This document shows, piece after piece, positions 20,631-30,038 of a stretch of 64,000 bases of DNA (positions are counted from its first letter, which is position 1; each line of letters opens with the position of its first letter). The DNA is from Emiliania huxleyi CCMP1516 (taxonomy: Eukaryota; Haptophyta; Isochrysidales; Noelaerhabdaceae), in assembly GCF_000372725.1 (NCBI RefSeq), contig NW_005201792.1:1056179-1120178 (forward strand), written 5' to 3'. A model generated the notes under the pieces. That model saw only the letters and a list, made by a program, of their open reading frames with translations, was not told where the DNA came from and did no database searches. Position numbers and translations under genes: made by a program.

Positions 20631-21646
20631 CTAGCAGCCGAGGGGCGATCGCGGCTCCCGAGCAGTCTCTCCGAATCTCGCGACTGGTGGTGCGGCCGGC
20701 CAGGCGGTGGCTCGCACCGACTTGAGCACCGCAGAGATGCCCGAGGGCGGCATCACCCTGGTGGGGCCTGCAGCGAGGGGCGGTGTGCGTGAGTTGAGCC
20801 GTCCACGCGCATGATCTGGGCAGATCTCGGCAGATCTCGGCTCATCTCGGCGGGTGTCACCGGCGGCGAGGATGTGCGCCAGGAACTCCTTGAGGATGGC
20901 GAGGAAGGCGTCGCGGTGCCTGAGAGGCGGGGCGCACTGGTCAAGGCGGGGAGGGGGGCGGGGAGGGCGGCGGGGAGGCGGGTCTTTGCGCCGCGACTCG
21001 ATGTCGTTGTGCGAGCCGCCAGTGATCCAGCCGGGCGGGAGGGGGTGGTGCGCGCGGCAGACGGCGTACAGGTCCTGCGCATTCGAAAAGGGGATCGTCT
21101 CGTCGCAGTCGCCGTGCACCTGGCAGAGAAAGCAGGTGGAGAAGGGGAGGAGGAGGAGGTGAGAGGCGAGGGAGGAGGTGAGAGGGCGGCGGCTGCGCAC
21201 TGCGCCGCGTGGCAGCGGCGGGGCGGGGGTGTGGGAGAGCGGGTGCGGGAGAGGCTCGCCAGCTGTGTGGGGGACTTGCAGGACGCGAGGCTGCCGAGGT
21301 TGTTGAAGAACTGGGCGTCGAGTGCCCAGACCCGCGTCTCCGGGAAGAGGACGCGCGCGCCAGAGGCGAGGCCTTGGGGGGGGGGGAGGGGTGGCGAGGG
21401 GAGGAGGAGGGGTGGCGAGGCCTCGCGCGCATGTCAACGGACACGTCACGGCGTGTCGATGCCGCGAATGTCGCGGACACGTCGCGGACATGTCGCGGAC
21501 ACGTCGCGGACATGTCAGGGGCGGGCGAGGGGCGGGCGAGCGAGGGGTGGGCGAGCGCACCGGAGCAGACGACCACGCCGCGGAAGGCGTGCTTGCCGGC
21601 GAGGTAGCAAGTGGGGCACGAGCCTGGGGGAGAGGGCGGGGCAGGG

Positions 21647-21733
<87 letters not shown>

Positions 21734-22412
21734 GTGGGCGAGGGAGGCAGGCGGTGGCACGAGCCAAGAGACTTCCCGAAGACGACGATGTCGCGCTCTG
21801 GCTTGAGCCCGAAGCCGTCGACGAGAATCTTCAGCGCCGCGCGCGCGTCCGAGTACAGGTTCGCCTCGCACGGGCTGCGCACCGCAGCAGGGGAGGGGCC
21901 GTCAGCTGCCTGCTGGCTGTCAGCTGCCTGCCGGCTGCCTGAACAACCCATGGGCCGAGGCGGCGCCGCTGCTGCAGGGCTGCGGTCCCAGAGGGCTGCG
22001 GTCCAGAGGGCGGTGCCGGCAGCGCGGGCACGCAGGGGCGTCTCGCGGGGTGCAACAGCTGAGGGACCCAGGTCCCGGCGCGCTGTGCGGGAGGCGTCTC
22101 TTTCGGGCGAAGCCTCTCGGACTCCAAAAGGCACCTGCCCGTCGCGTGCCCGTAGCCGGAGTACTCGTAGGCGAAGACGTCCACCTGAAGCTGCTGCGAC
22201 ATGTAGGCCCAGTACTGCAGCACCAGGCCCAAGTCCTCCGCGTTGGCGTGCGACACCAGCACCGTCAGCGGGAAGCCACGCCGGATGTGGAAGGCAGGGA
22301 TCCGGTTGCCGCGGTCAGTGTCGAGCCACATGTTGACGTCCTCCTTACGGTAGGTAGGGTTCGGTGGGCAGAAGGCCATCTGATTAACGTGCTTCGCCGC
22401 CATGGCGCCCAT
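20631..22412 (-). CDS. ABHD17: ABHD17/FAM108-type alpha/beta hydrolase (protein depalmitoylase-like)
   Basis: Six exons on the minus strand: 22412-22135, 21874-21765, 21623-21561, 21372-21260, 21119-20995 and 20919-20631, 325 aa. The start is MGAMAAKHVNQMAF, with an open frame upstream without ATG. The family blocks are all present: AFCPPNPTY, VLVSHANAEDLGLVLQYW, VFAYEYSGYGHATG, SPCEANLYSDARAALKIL, the nucleophile elbow GKSLGS, SGARVLFPETRVWALDAQFF, the Asp loop VHGDCDETIPFS and the catalytic His in GGSHNDIE. ABHD17 enzymes remove palmitate from membrane proteins such as Ras. The N-terminal Cys cluster of animal members is absent; MG at the start could allow myristoylation (inference). Four of five introns are GC-AG. 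The last about 70 residues after FLAHILA look unlike the family and may be read-through of a spacer. Confidence 0.88.
21648..21732 (+). repeat. Hexanucleotide minisatellite (GGTGAG)n inside an ABHD17 intron
   Basis: About 14 perfect GGTGAG units. They fill the GC-AG intron 21624-21764, whose two ends carry the same 10-bp word GGCACGAGCC (plus strand, 21615-21624 and 21756-21765). Confidence 0.9.
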
Positions 22413-23404
22413 GGCGGCGGAGAGGGCTGCGGCGGAGGGGGCTGCGGCTGCTCCTGCGGCGGAGGGGCTGCCCAGGCCGACCCTCACCGCGGTCGCCAAA
22501 GAAAGAAAACCGCGGCGTCCGCGAAGAGTGGGCGCGCCACCCAAGAGCCTAGGTAGGTGCGGATCGGCAACGCGCAAGGATCTGTTTGCCTTATTATATC
22601 ATCCTTGGGTTGTGATCTAAGAACCTTAAAGCAACCACGCACCAGGGGGCGCACAGCAGCACGGATGCCCTTGCTGTCTATAAATATATACGCGCGACCT
22701 CCCGCGAGCGCGGCGGGATCGGAATTGCGGCCGGAGGGAAGGGCGAGCCGCCGCCGCCGCCGCCATACCATCAGCGACGACGACCGCGGCTCGCCCCAAA
22801 CGACAGGCGCTGGATCGGCAGTAGGGCTTGGGCGGCGCAGCGTAGGCCTCGAGCCACACGAATCGCCGACAACCCCCCCTCATCGACGTGATGGCCGCAC
22901 CCGCTGCCGGCCGATGCAAGCTGCCGCCTCCACCGCACCAGCGACACTAGACCGCGGCTCGCCGCCACGCGCCGGCTCGGAAGAGGGGCTGTCGGCAGCG
23001 CAGCAGAGCGGCACGCCTCGTCATTCGAGCAGCACCAGCCCCCCTCTTCGACGTGACGGCCGCTCTCGGAGCCGGCCGGTGCGCGCCCGACCCACGCCCC
23101 CCCTCGCACCCCCCGACCCCCCTGCGCGGCGCCCCCTTCCACTGCGCGCCGGCTCGAGCGCCTATTGCCAAATCGCGACTTTCGAGCGCAGTGCGTGCGC
23201 CCCACACGTCACGCGCGCGCAGGACCAGGAGAGCTTGCGGCAGAGCAGTACCGTATACTCGCCGGAGGCATCGCGCCGAAAACCCCGCGCATGCCACCCC
23301 AACAGAGGCTGCAGGAGGCAGATGGCCAATAGCGACAATCGTTACGAAATGTTGCCTTACCGGGAGCTCTGCAAGCTGTCTTGGGTGGTAGAACACCAGC
23401 GTGA
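22413..23404. other. Long GC-driven open frame with two degenerate internal repeats; no gene claimed
   Basis: A plus-strand frame (22557-23444) is open. It is Arg/Ser/Pro-rich and contains two diverged copies of a block: PPHRRDGRTRCRP near 22880 and PPLRRDGRSRSRP near 23040. Composition and lack of a domain suggest a repeat-derived open frame rather than a gene. A TATAAATATATAC stretch lies at 22679-22691. Confidence 0.4.
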
Positions 23405-23535
23405 CGGCGCACCCCCCCTAGGGGCAGGGCTCTCTAGCCCGTAGCCCGATGCCAATCATCCGGCCCGCTGGGTGCGCTTCTCAGCTCCCCGGCCCTGGAT
23501 GTGCGGTTACCGACTGCACTCCAAGCAAGTGCTCC
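23405..23535 (+). repeat. Dispersed repeat (inverted copy at 56000-56145)
   Basis: The reverse complement of 56000-56145 shares AGCCCGTAGCCCGAT, then CCGGCCCGCTGGGTGCGCTT and CCCCGGCCCTGGATGTG. Both copies keep the same short open frame IIRPAGCAS(Q/K)LPGPGC. Confidence 0.8.
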
Positions 23536-24030
23536 AAGTGCGGCCCCTGTGTGGTGGCGGCGTGCCGTCCCTCCCTTGGAGTGTCTGTTTTCTTTCTTTA
23601 CTCGTGGTGTACCTGTGTTAGTGCCAGTGCGAGCCAGTCCCGTGCCCAGTCCTGTGCCCAGTGTCGTGCGAGGAGTTTTGTTGTAAAATTTCTTTCTTTA
23701 CTCCCCAAGCGCGGTCAGGCTGGGCACGAGCCGCGGGCGGCGCGCAGACCGGCGCGGCGGACGCGGCCGCGGCGGCGGCGGCGGCGAGGTCAAGAGCACC
23801 AAGAAGGACTGGGCGAGTATCGCTCGCGGACCCGCCCGCTCCCCCTACGACGGCGCTCGGCGGCCCACGCCTCGAGTCGAACGAGGCCTCGCTCTACGAT
23901 GGGAGCGACGAGGAGTTCTAGGAGCGGCCGCCGAGCCCTTCCCGCAGCGCAACCCTAGCAGCGCAGCGGGCAGGGCGGCTCGCGCAGCGCGCGCGATCGC
24001 GCAAGCGGCGCGCGCGAGCGAGCGAGCGAG
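23536..24030. other. Solo MITE end and short Ala/Arg-rich open frame
   Basis: 23553-23602 is a solo copy of the CCTGTGTGGTGGCGGCGTGC element end. A frame at 23661-23921 ends in an acidic SNEASLYDGSDEEF. It could be the tail of a small gene, but no start or homology supports it. Confidence 0.35.
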
Positions 24031-24042
24031 CACACACACACA

Positions 24043-24078
<36 letters not shown>

Positions 24079-24079
24079 T

Positions 24080-24150
<71 letters not shown>

Positions 24151-24151
24151 C
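24031..24151 (+). repeat. (CGCA)n tetranucleotide microsatellite
   Basis: About 28 near-perfect CGCA units after a short CA run, with one CATG interruption at about 24078. Confidence 0.95.
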
Positions 24152-24204
24152 ACGTCCCAACTCCCCAGAAATCCCGAGGAGCCGTGCAGTGCCTAGATAA
24201 GTCT

Positions 24205-24310
24205 GTGTGCTGTGTGGTGGACGCCCTCCGAGCGGGGCGGGGTCTGCCCGCGTCGGGTTGCTGCCCTAATCCCACCAGGGGTTGTCTGCTCTATTTATTT
24301 ATTTGTACCA
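24205..24310 (+). repeat. Dispersed repeat (copy at 18370-18490)
   Basis: Shares CGAGCGGGGCGGG and CTGCTCTATTTATTTATTT with the other copy. The flank to 24575 holds no recognised gene. Confidence 0.65.
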
Positions 24311-24575
24311 TACCCCCTCTTGTGTTTGGCGGTTGTCGCACTCGCCGGGGGTGAAGCGAAAAAAGCGTCTTGGTGTATGGTGAGGGCTTTTGTGGGGACC
24401 CTGCTCCCTGGAGCCTGGTGCTGGTCTCCGTTCTTCGTCTTCTGACAACATTGTGATATTCGAATCCTAGCTCTCTACGATTCTCAAAGAATGCGCACCA
24501 CCGGCGCGGACCCCTGCGTGTGACAGTGGCACAGCAGTCAGCACACGGTGCCGGACAACTCTCGCCGATGGGGTC

Positions 24576-26840
24576 TCACGACCCTCCGACCTCGCTGCCG
24601 GCCGCCGGCGCGCACCCGTGCTCGTCCGCGTCGTACTCCTTGCGGCCGACGTTGTGCGGCTTGACGCTCGACAGCCTACAGCAGCCAGCCACCGCGTGAG
24701 GCGCCCCACGCCGCGCAGAGACAGGCACTCTGCAGCACGGGAGCCTGTTCGGGTCCGGCTGGCCGGGCGGCGCGCCCTGGGTGGCGGCGAGGTCGGCGAG
24801 ACTCGTCACCGGCGGGCGGCGGCGGGGCGCGGTGGAGCATGGCTCGCCTGCCGTGTGCATTAGCTCACGGTGTTAACACAGCGCACCGCAGCTGCATCGA
24901 TGCGGGAGTGGGACCGCCTGTCTGCAGGAGTGGTGCCTGTCTGCAGGAGTGGTGCCTGTCTGTCCGCCCGTGAGTGCAGACCAGCGTGGAGCGCGTGCGC
25001 TCTCGAGCGGTGCAGCGCCGGTGCTTGTGGCCGGCTGTGTCTGTCAGCTCGCGCATCTAGAAGGAGGCGGACAGCAGAAGCCGCCCGTGCGAGGGAGGCA
25101 GTGCTCGCACACGAGGTGGAGCTTGTTGCAGTCGATGTTTCCGCAGTTGACGAAGGCCTGCGGGCGGGGGCGGGGGCGGGCGGATGCGGGTGCGGGCGGG
25201 TGCGGGTGCGGTGCGGGTGGGTCGCGGCCGGTGCGGCGGTCGGGTCGGGGCGGCGGCGGGCTGCGCTGCCTCGGTCGGGGCTCCGCAGTGGACGCACTGT
25301 CCGACCACCTCGGACGAGGCGCCCCCGAGCGGCACCTGCGAGGTGTCCAGGACGTGTCGAGGGGCGTGCACAGGGGGCGTGCACAGCGGCGTGCACAAGC
25401 GGCTGCATCTCGGCTGCACCCTGTTCCGGCGATGGAATCTCCCGGCTACACCTCGGCTGGACTCGGCTTGTCTCTCGGCTGCACCGTGTTCCGGCGGTCG
25501 AAGACGAAGAGCGAGCCCTTCCAGCGGGGCGGCGCCTCCTCCGCCGCCGCGTGGGCGTTGCCGTAGTGCTGCACGCCGCCCTGCAGCTTGTACACCTTCT
25601 CGAAGCCCGCCGCGCGCAGCCGTGCGCCAAAGTACTCGCATCGGATCCCGCCCGTGCAGTACATCATCACCTGCTCTTGTTCTCATCACTTGTGAGTCTC
25701 ACCGTCGGTGTGGCGGTGGTCCCGCGCAGCCCCTCCCGCACCGGCGTCTCGGCGCGCTCCTCAGGGTCGGAGGGAAGGCCGTACGCCTGGAGGGCGGCGC
25801 AGAGGCGGCGCAGGTCAGCCGGAGGGCAAGCGACAGAGGGTCCCGAGTCGGAGAGGCGGCAGCGAGCTCGAGCAGCGTGCGCCTCCTCGTCCGACTGCGC
25901 GAAGGTGTCCGGCGACGGGCGCGCCGCGCCTGCCCGCCGAGGAGGAGGTGCAGCCGAGATGCAGCCGAGGTGCGGCCGAGGTGCGGCCGAGGTGCGGCCG
26001 AGGTGCGGCCGAGGTGCGGCCGAGGTGCGGCCGAGGTGCGGCCGAGGTGCGGCCGAGGTGCGGCCGAGGTGCGGCCGAGGTGCGGCCGCGCCGTCGAATC
26101 GTCCGACGTCCCACTCGTACCCGTTCCGCACGTCCAGCACGATGGGAGCACCGCCGCCTCCGCCCTCCTCTCCGCCGCCGTCTGCCTTAGCGAGCAGCTC
26201 CTCCCACTCGGCCGGGCTGACGTCCCTCCCGCGGTCCTAGTCAGAACCAGTGCTGTCACTCCCTCTCGTAGAGGGGACGGTGTGCACGGCTGACGTCCCT
26301 CCCTCGCTCCTGCAGGGACGCCACTCTGCCCGAGGCGCCGCCGCCGAGCAGCTCGCCGCTCGGCACGAGGCTGCGGTGCTTCACGCGCAGGCGAGGGAAG
26401 GCGAGCTCGTCGCACGGGTCCTCCTTGAAGAGGATGGGCTCGGGCGCGGCGCCCGGCCCGAGCTGGTCGTGGCAGTACGCGCGGTATTCGGCGCACTGCT
26501 CTGCGGCGCCCGAGACCTGCGCGTTGATGCCGTCTTCGCAGAGGTAGACGCGGCCAACCATCCCTCGCTTTGTGAGGAAGGCGCGGTGCGACTCAACCGC
26601 CTCGTCCGGCTGGGCGATGGGCGAGATGGCGTAAAAGGCGAGCGCGCGGTACGGCAGCGTCGCGTCCAGCTTTGGGTTGATGGAGAGGACGGGAGCCGGG
26701 ACGGGCACGGCCGCTCGGATGGCGGCTGCAGCCGTGACGAAGCGGAGACTGGCGCAGCCGGTGCCAGGCAGCCTTCGCGCGGCGCCAAACTGGCACGACA
26801 GCAGCAGAGCTAGCTGTCGCACAGGAGGACGCAGCAACAT
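24576..26840 (-). CDS. TrhO-type (UPF0176) rhodanese-domain protein; probable tRNA U34 hydroxylase
   Basis: Starts at ATG 26840-26838 with an Arg/Leu/Ala-rich N-terminus resembling an organelle transit peptide. Exons seen: 26840-26325; about 26236 to 26106; about 25940 down (end uncertain); 25670-25485; 25335 to about 25265; about 25155 to 25060; and a last exon ending at the stop 24578-24576. Motifs: YRALAFYAISPIAQPDEAVE, GRVYLCEDGINAQVSG, FPRLRVKHRSLVPSG, a rhodanese LDVRNGYEWDVGRFDGA, the active-site loop YCTGGIRCEYFGARLRAAGF with its Cys, KGSLFVFDRRNT, and the zinc-knuckle-like pairs CVHCGAP and VNCGNIDC...VCEHC. Bacterial TrhO hydroxylates uridine 34 of tRNAs. Exon 3's 3' part and the C-terminal exons are unresolved. 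Intronic 11-bp minisatellites and exon-edge duplications (see findings) complicate the model. Confidence 0.8.
25960..26090 (+). repeat. 11-bp minisatellite in a TrhO intron
   Basis: About 11 copies of GGCCGAGGTGC in tandem, preceded by CAGCCGAGATG variants. The same GCCGAGATG-type words occur in introns of several other genes in the window. Confidence 0.9.
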
Positions 26841-26949
26841 TCAGGCCTGCCCGATCCCAACAGTTATTGAGCTGAGCGCGCTCTCCATGGCAGAGGCAGC
26901 CTTCAGCGGCGAAAAGAATTTTGTTAGGGGTCGCGAAAAGAAATCAAAA
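26841..26949. promoter_or_regulatory. 5' flank of the TrhO-like gene
   Basis: Only about 110 bp separate the ATG from the next repeat; any promoter must be compact or lie within the repeat. No box identified. Confidence 0.3.
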
Positions 26950-27140
26950 CGGCATGGTACGGGACCCCTCGATCGTCTCGCCCTCCCTCGCTGGTGTGCT
27001 CATCGGGGGGGGGGGGGGGGGCATAACAAACACGGTCAGGATCGAGGTGCACGCCGCTGAGGGACCCCTGAGGGTAGATCGAGCGGTGTCGTCCCCCCTC
27101 TCCATCATCTCACTGGGAGACGTCGACGGTGGTGGTTGAC
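26950..27140 (+). repeat. Dispersed repeat with poly-G tract (inverted copy at 58075-58240)
   Basis: Shares GACCCCTCGATCGTCTCGCC, CTCCCTCGCTGGTGTG, a long G run (27006-27023) and CATAACAAACACGGT with the reverse complement of 58138-58240. Similarity then continues to a GACGGTGG(T/C)GG end. Confidence 0.82.
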
Positions 27141-27149
27141 GGCCGCTTT

Positions 27150-27235
27150 TTTAGATAGCAAAAATAGAACCCGGGGCCAAGACGCACAAGACAGACAGTC
27201 GCGAAGGGAGAGACAGCAACGACAGTCAGAAGTGA
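27150..27235 (-). repeat. Dispersed repeat (inverted partner of 1730-1815)
   Basis: Reverse complement matches 1730-1815 (CTGTCTCTCCCTTC, CTTGTGCGTCTTGG). Confidence 0.72.
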
Positions 27236-27239
27236 GTGA

Positions 27240-27869
27240 GTGAGCATTCGAGAGAGAGCCAACACACTGGTCGCTGCGAGCCTGTCACTGTCCCTTGTCA
27301 GGAGCAGGAGAACCCCCTGTGCCCCTGATCGTCCTTCCAAAATTCTGCTCTTGCAGGTGGGGACCCTGTCCTCCTCCCATCCATCGTTTGCGCTGTGTGT
27401 TTTCTTTCTTTCTTTCTGCGCACCACACTGGCACTAACCACTAACCAGGTACACCGCAAGAGGAATTTGTTTCGCCAAAAGAATTGTGATTCGAAATCCA
27501 CGTGATCGTCTTAACTCCGCGCTTCTTTCCTCAGTCCCGTGCCAGTGTTGTGAAAGGGCGTTTTCTCGTAAAATTCTTTCTCCGGGGCGGGGTGGGGGTC
27601 CTGAAAAGCCGAAATCTAACGGTTTTTTACGTGGCCGGCGGGACGCGCGCAGACGACGCTCGCTGCGCCTGCGGCAGCAGGAGGGAGGGGCGCCGGCGGC
27701 GGCGAGGGAGGGTGGTGGGCCGTGGGCCGGTGGCGCGGAGGCGAGGAGACGCTGTCGCTCACGCTGACCCGTGACGGCAGCCCTTTGATCCGCCAACTTT
27801 TCTTCATATCTGGGGCCTCCGGCGCCAGTGCGAAGTCTAGTCGCCTACGGGCACGCCCTCCGGGCATAC
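27240..27869. repeat. Mosaic of dispersed-repeat fragments
   Basis: 27268-27300 (GCGAGCCTGTCACTGTCCCT, then TGTCAGGAGCAGGAGAAC) recurs at 44040-44075. 27350-27370 (GTGGGGACCCTGTCCT) recurs at 44279-44295 and inverted at 49463-49480, 50694-50710 and 50827-50842. No gene. Confidence 0.65.
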
Positions 27870-28640
27870 TCCGAACTCCCACACGACAACACACGCGCGG
27901 CCGGCGCCTCTCATGCCCTTCTCCACGCACACCGCGTGAAAACTGCGCGTACGTCCCCGCGCGCACGCAAACACGCGTAGCGCCCAGAAGCCTGTGTCTC
28001 ATGTGCGTCTGCCCTGTGCTGGCGCCCCATGGCCGTCCCGCGCCGCCCGCACCAGCCACGCGCCCCTCGCACCACCAGAGCAAGCCGCATATCCACCCAC
28101 GCCGCGACGCGCGCGCCGCAGCACACCTCACCAGCACACCTGCGCCTTTTTGCGCCCTGTGCAGGCTCTGCAGACTGCTTCTGGCATCCCACAAGCGGCT
28201 GTACTAGGACGCGCCGCGAGTGCGACGGCACCGCGCAGGCCCAGGCGCGCACGCACGCCCGCACGCGCGCTCGCTCATCCGCCCAGTCTGCTGTGCACAG
28301 CCTGTCAGCCTGCCTGCACACACAGCATACAGCACCATGTGCACGCATACGCTTAGACGCAGCCCGCACCCCACAATAGCCTGCCTCAAGCCTCACCACG
28401 CCGTCTCGCGCACACCGCCAGCAGCCCGATCAGAGAAACTGCAGCGCGCGCCTCTGCACGCCTGCAGCTTCTCTGCATTCTGAGACCTTCTCAATCCACC
28501 CCGCCGCCGCGCCTCCCCGGGCACACACCGCAGCAGTGAATATGTGAGTCGAAGTATGGGATATCGACCGAGCCCGCGCCTGCCGCACACGTTTCCGTTT
28601 TTTACTGCCATAAGCATAAAAAGAAAAAACACCATTAACA
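27870..28640 (+). repeat. Large dispersed repeat, about 770 bp (inverted, longer copy at 44925-45960)
   Basis: Colinear blocks match the reverse complement of 44925-45960: CTCATGCCCTTCTCCACGCA, CGTGAAAACTGCGCGTACGT, GCCCTGTGCTGGCGCCCCAT, CCGATCAGAGAAACTGCAGC, GTGAGTCGAAGTATGGGATA and TCGACCGAGCCCGCGCCTGC. The 45-kb copy has extra internal sequence. No reverse transcriptase, transposase or intact long frame is visible in either. Confidence 0.85.
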
Positions 28641-29527
28641 AACAGCGACGACCAGCAGCAACGACCTTTACAGCAGCGTCCTGCCGAGTGTGTGTAGCAC
28701 CGACGCAGACGCACCCCAGGCACTACACTACGACGGCTAGGCAGACCTCACCAGTCCGATAAGGATCAACTGGAAGGTTGAACCTCGAGCTTAGACAGAA
28801 CGGGCGCGACAGACTCCAGGGGAGATCGCGCTCTACTCGGGGCACCAAGGAGGAAAACCGAAACCGTTTGGGTGCCCAACAAAAACCCAAACGCCACAGC
28901 CTAAAAGTCACACCTCCCCCCCACGTCCCCCCCCCCTTGGGGACGTAGCGCACGCCCTTACTCGGAGAGAGTGGGGGGGGAGGGGGGGTGGGGGAATAGG
29001 AGGAGCCAACGAGCGCGGAGTAAGGTCCACAGTAGAGAGACAGGCATTTAAGGCGTAACTTCACCCTCGCTCACCTTGAGTATATCTAGGCGCCCTGGTG
29101 CAGTCGGTCTTCGGATCAGCGGCCAGCTTCCCATCTAGGGCAGGGAACCCCCAGCGACGCTAGTGTGGCCTACGGTAGCCTCAGCTTGTACGCGATCCCG
29201 GGGCAGGGGGGTGTGGACTCTAGAGCTCCAAGAAAGGATAGGGAGAGGAAGGGAGATTGGTGTGCCGGTTTTTCGCGTTAGCAATTTTTTTTTTCTTTGA
29301 TCCGCCAAAAGCACCCAACTCTCTCTCTCTCTCTCTCTCCAAGATCCCCACAGTCCACTCAAAAGAAACCCCCTACCCACAAAACAAGAGCAGCGCCCAC
29401 AAGCCCTCCCACTCACGAGTCGACTCAGCCGCTGTCGGCTGAGAGCAGTGAGCAATAGAGCAAACTCTGCCCAGCCTCTCTCCCTCAGACAGTCTTGCGA
29501 TGGGCCGATCGTGTACCCGCCACTGCT
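28641..29527. other. Repeat-flanking spacer and 3' flank of the giant helical gene
   Basis: G/C-homopolymer-rich (C8-G9 tracts near 28917-28995) with a short CT run at 29320-29340. No coding region or RNA gene could be supported. Confidence 0.4.
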
Positions 29528-30000
29528 TCAGCAAGCCACAACCACGTCGTGGCAGCTCATGAGGTACGCCAGCGTCACGGTCGCACCCTCCCCCACCGGC
29601 GCCGGAAGCTGTCGGTGGGGCGCCTCGTCCTCCGTCTCCATCTCCTCAGGCCCTCGGTTGCGGAGGGCGTCGCGGGCGGCGCAGCTCCCGAGCTCGCCGA
29701 GGGCCTTGAGCAGGCGCCGGCGAGGGCACGCGGAGCGGGCGACGGCCTCGAGGTCTGCCTCGCAATCGGCCTCGAGTCGCGCCACCAGAGACGCGACGAC
29801 GTGCCTACACGCCCCTTGCAGTCTCGGGTGACCTCGGGCAACCTCGAGAGTCACATGCCCCACGCACGCGGCGACACGCCTCTTGTCCGAGGCGAGCCTG
29901 CCGCTCCACGCCGGCCGGCCCCCGAGGAGGGCGCTCCAGGCCGTGCAGGCCGCGGGAGGCAAGCGGGGCCCGGTCGATGCGGGTGCGGGCAGGCCGTAGT

Positions 30001-30038
<38 letters not shown>

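Noticed and set aside
22557-23444. 295-codon open frame on the plus strand
   Set aside because: Arg/Ser/Pro-rich, no domain, overlaps internal degenerate repeats and a dispersed repeat at its end. The start is not convincing.
24031-24151. Possible CRISPR-like array
   Set aside because: Simple CGCA microsatellite without spacers.
24440-24475. tRNA-like word ATTCGAATCC
   Set aside because: No cloverleaf or matching A-box/acceptor stem could be built around it. No tRNA was found in the window by eye.
27870-28640. Retrotransposon with coding capacity
   Set aside because: No reverse transcriptase, integrase or transposase motif in any frame of either copy.
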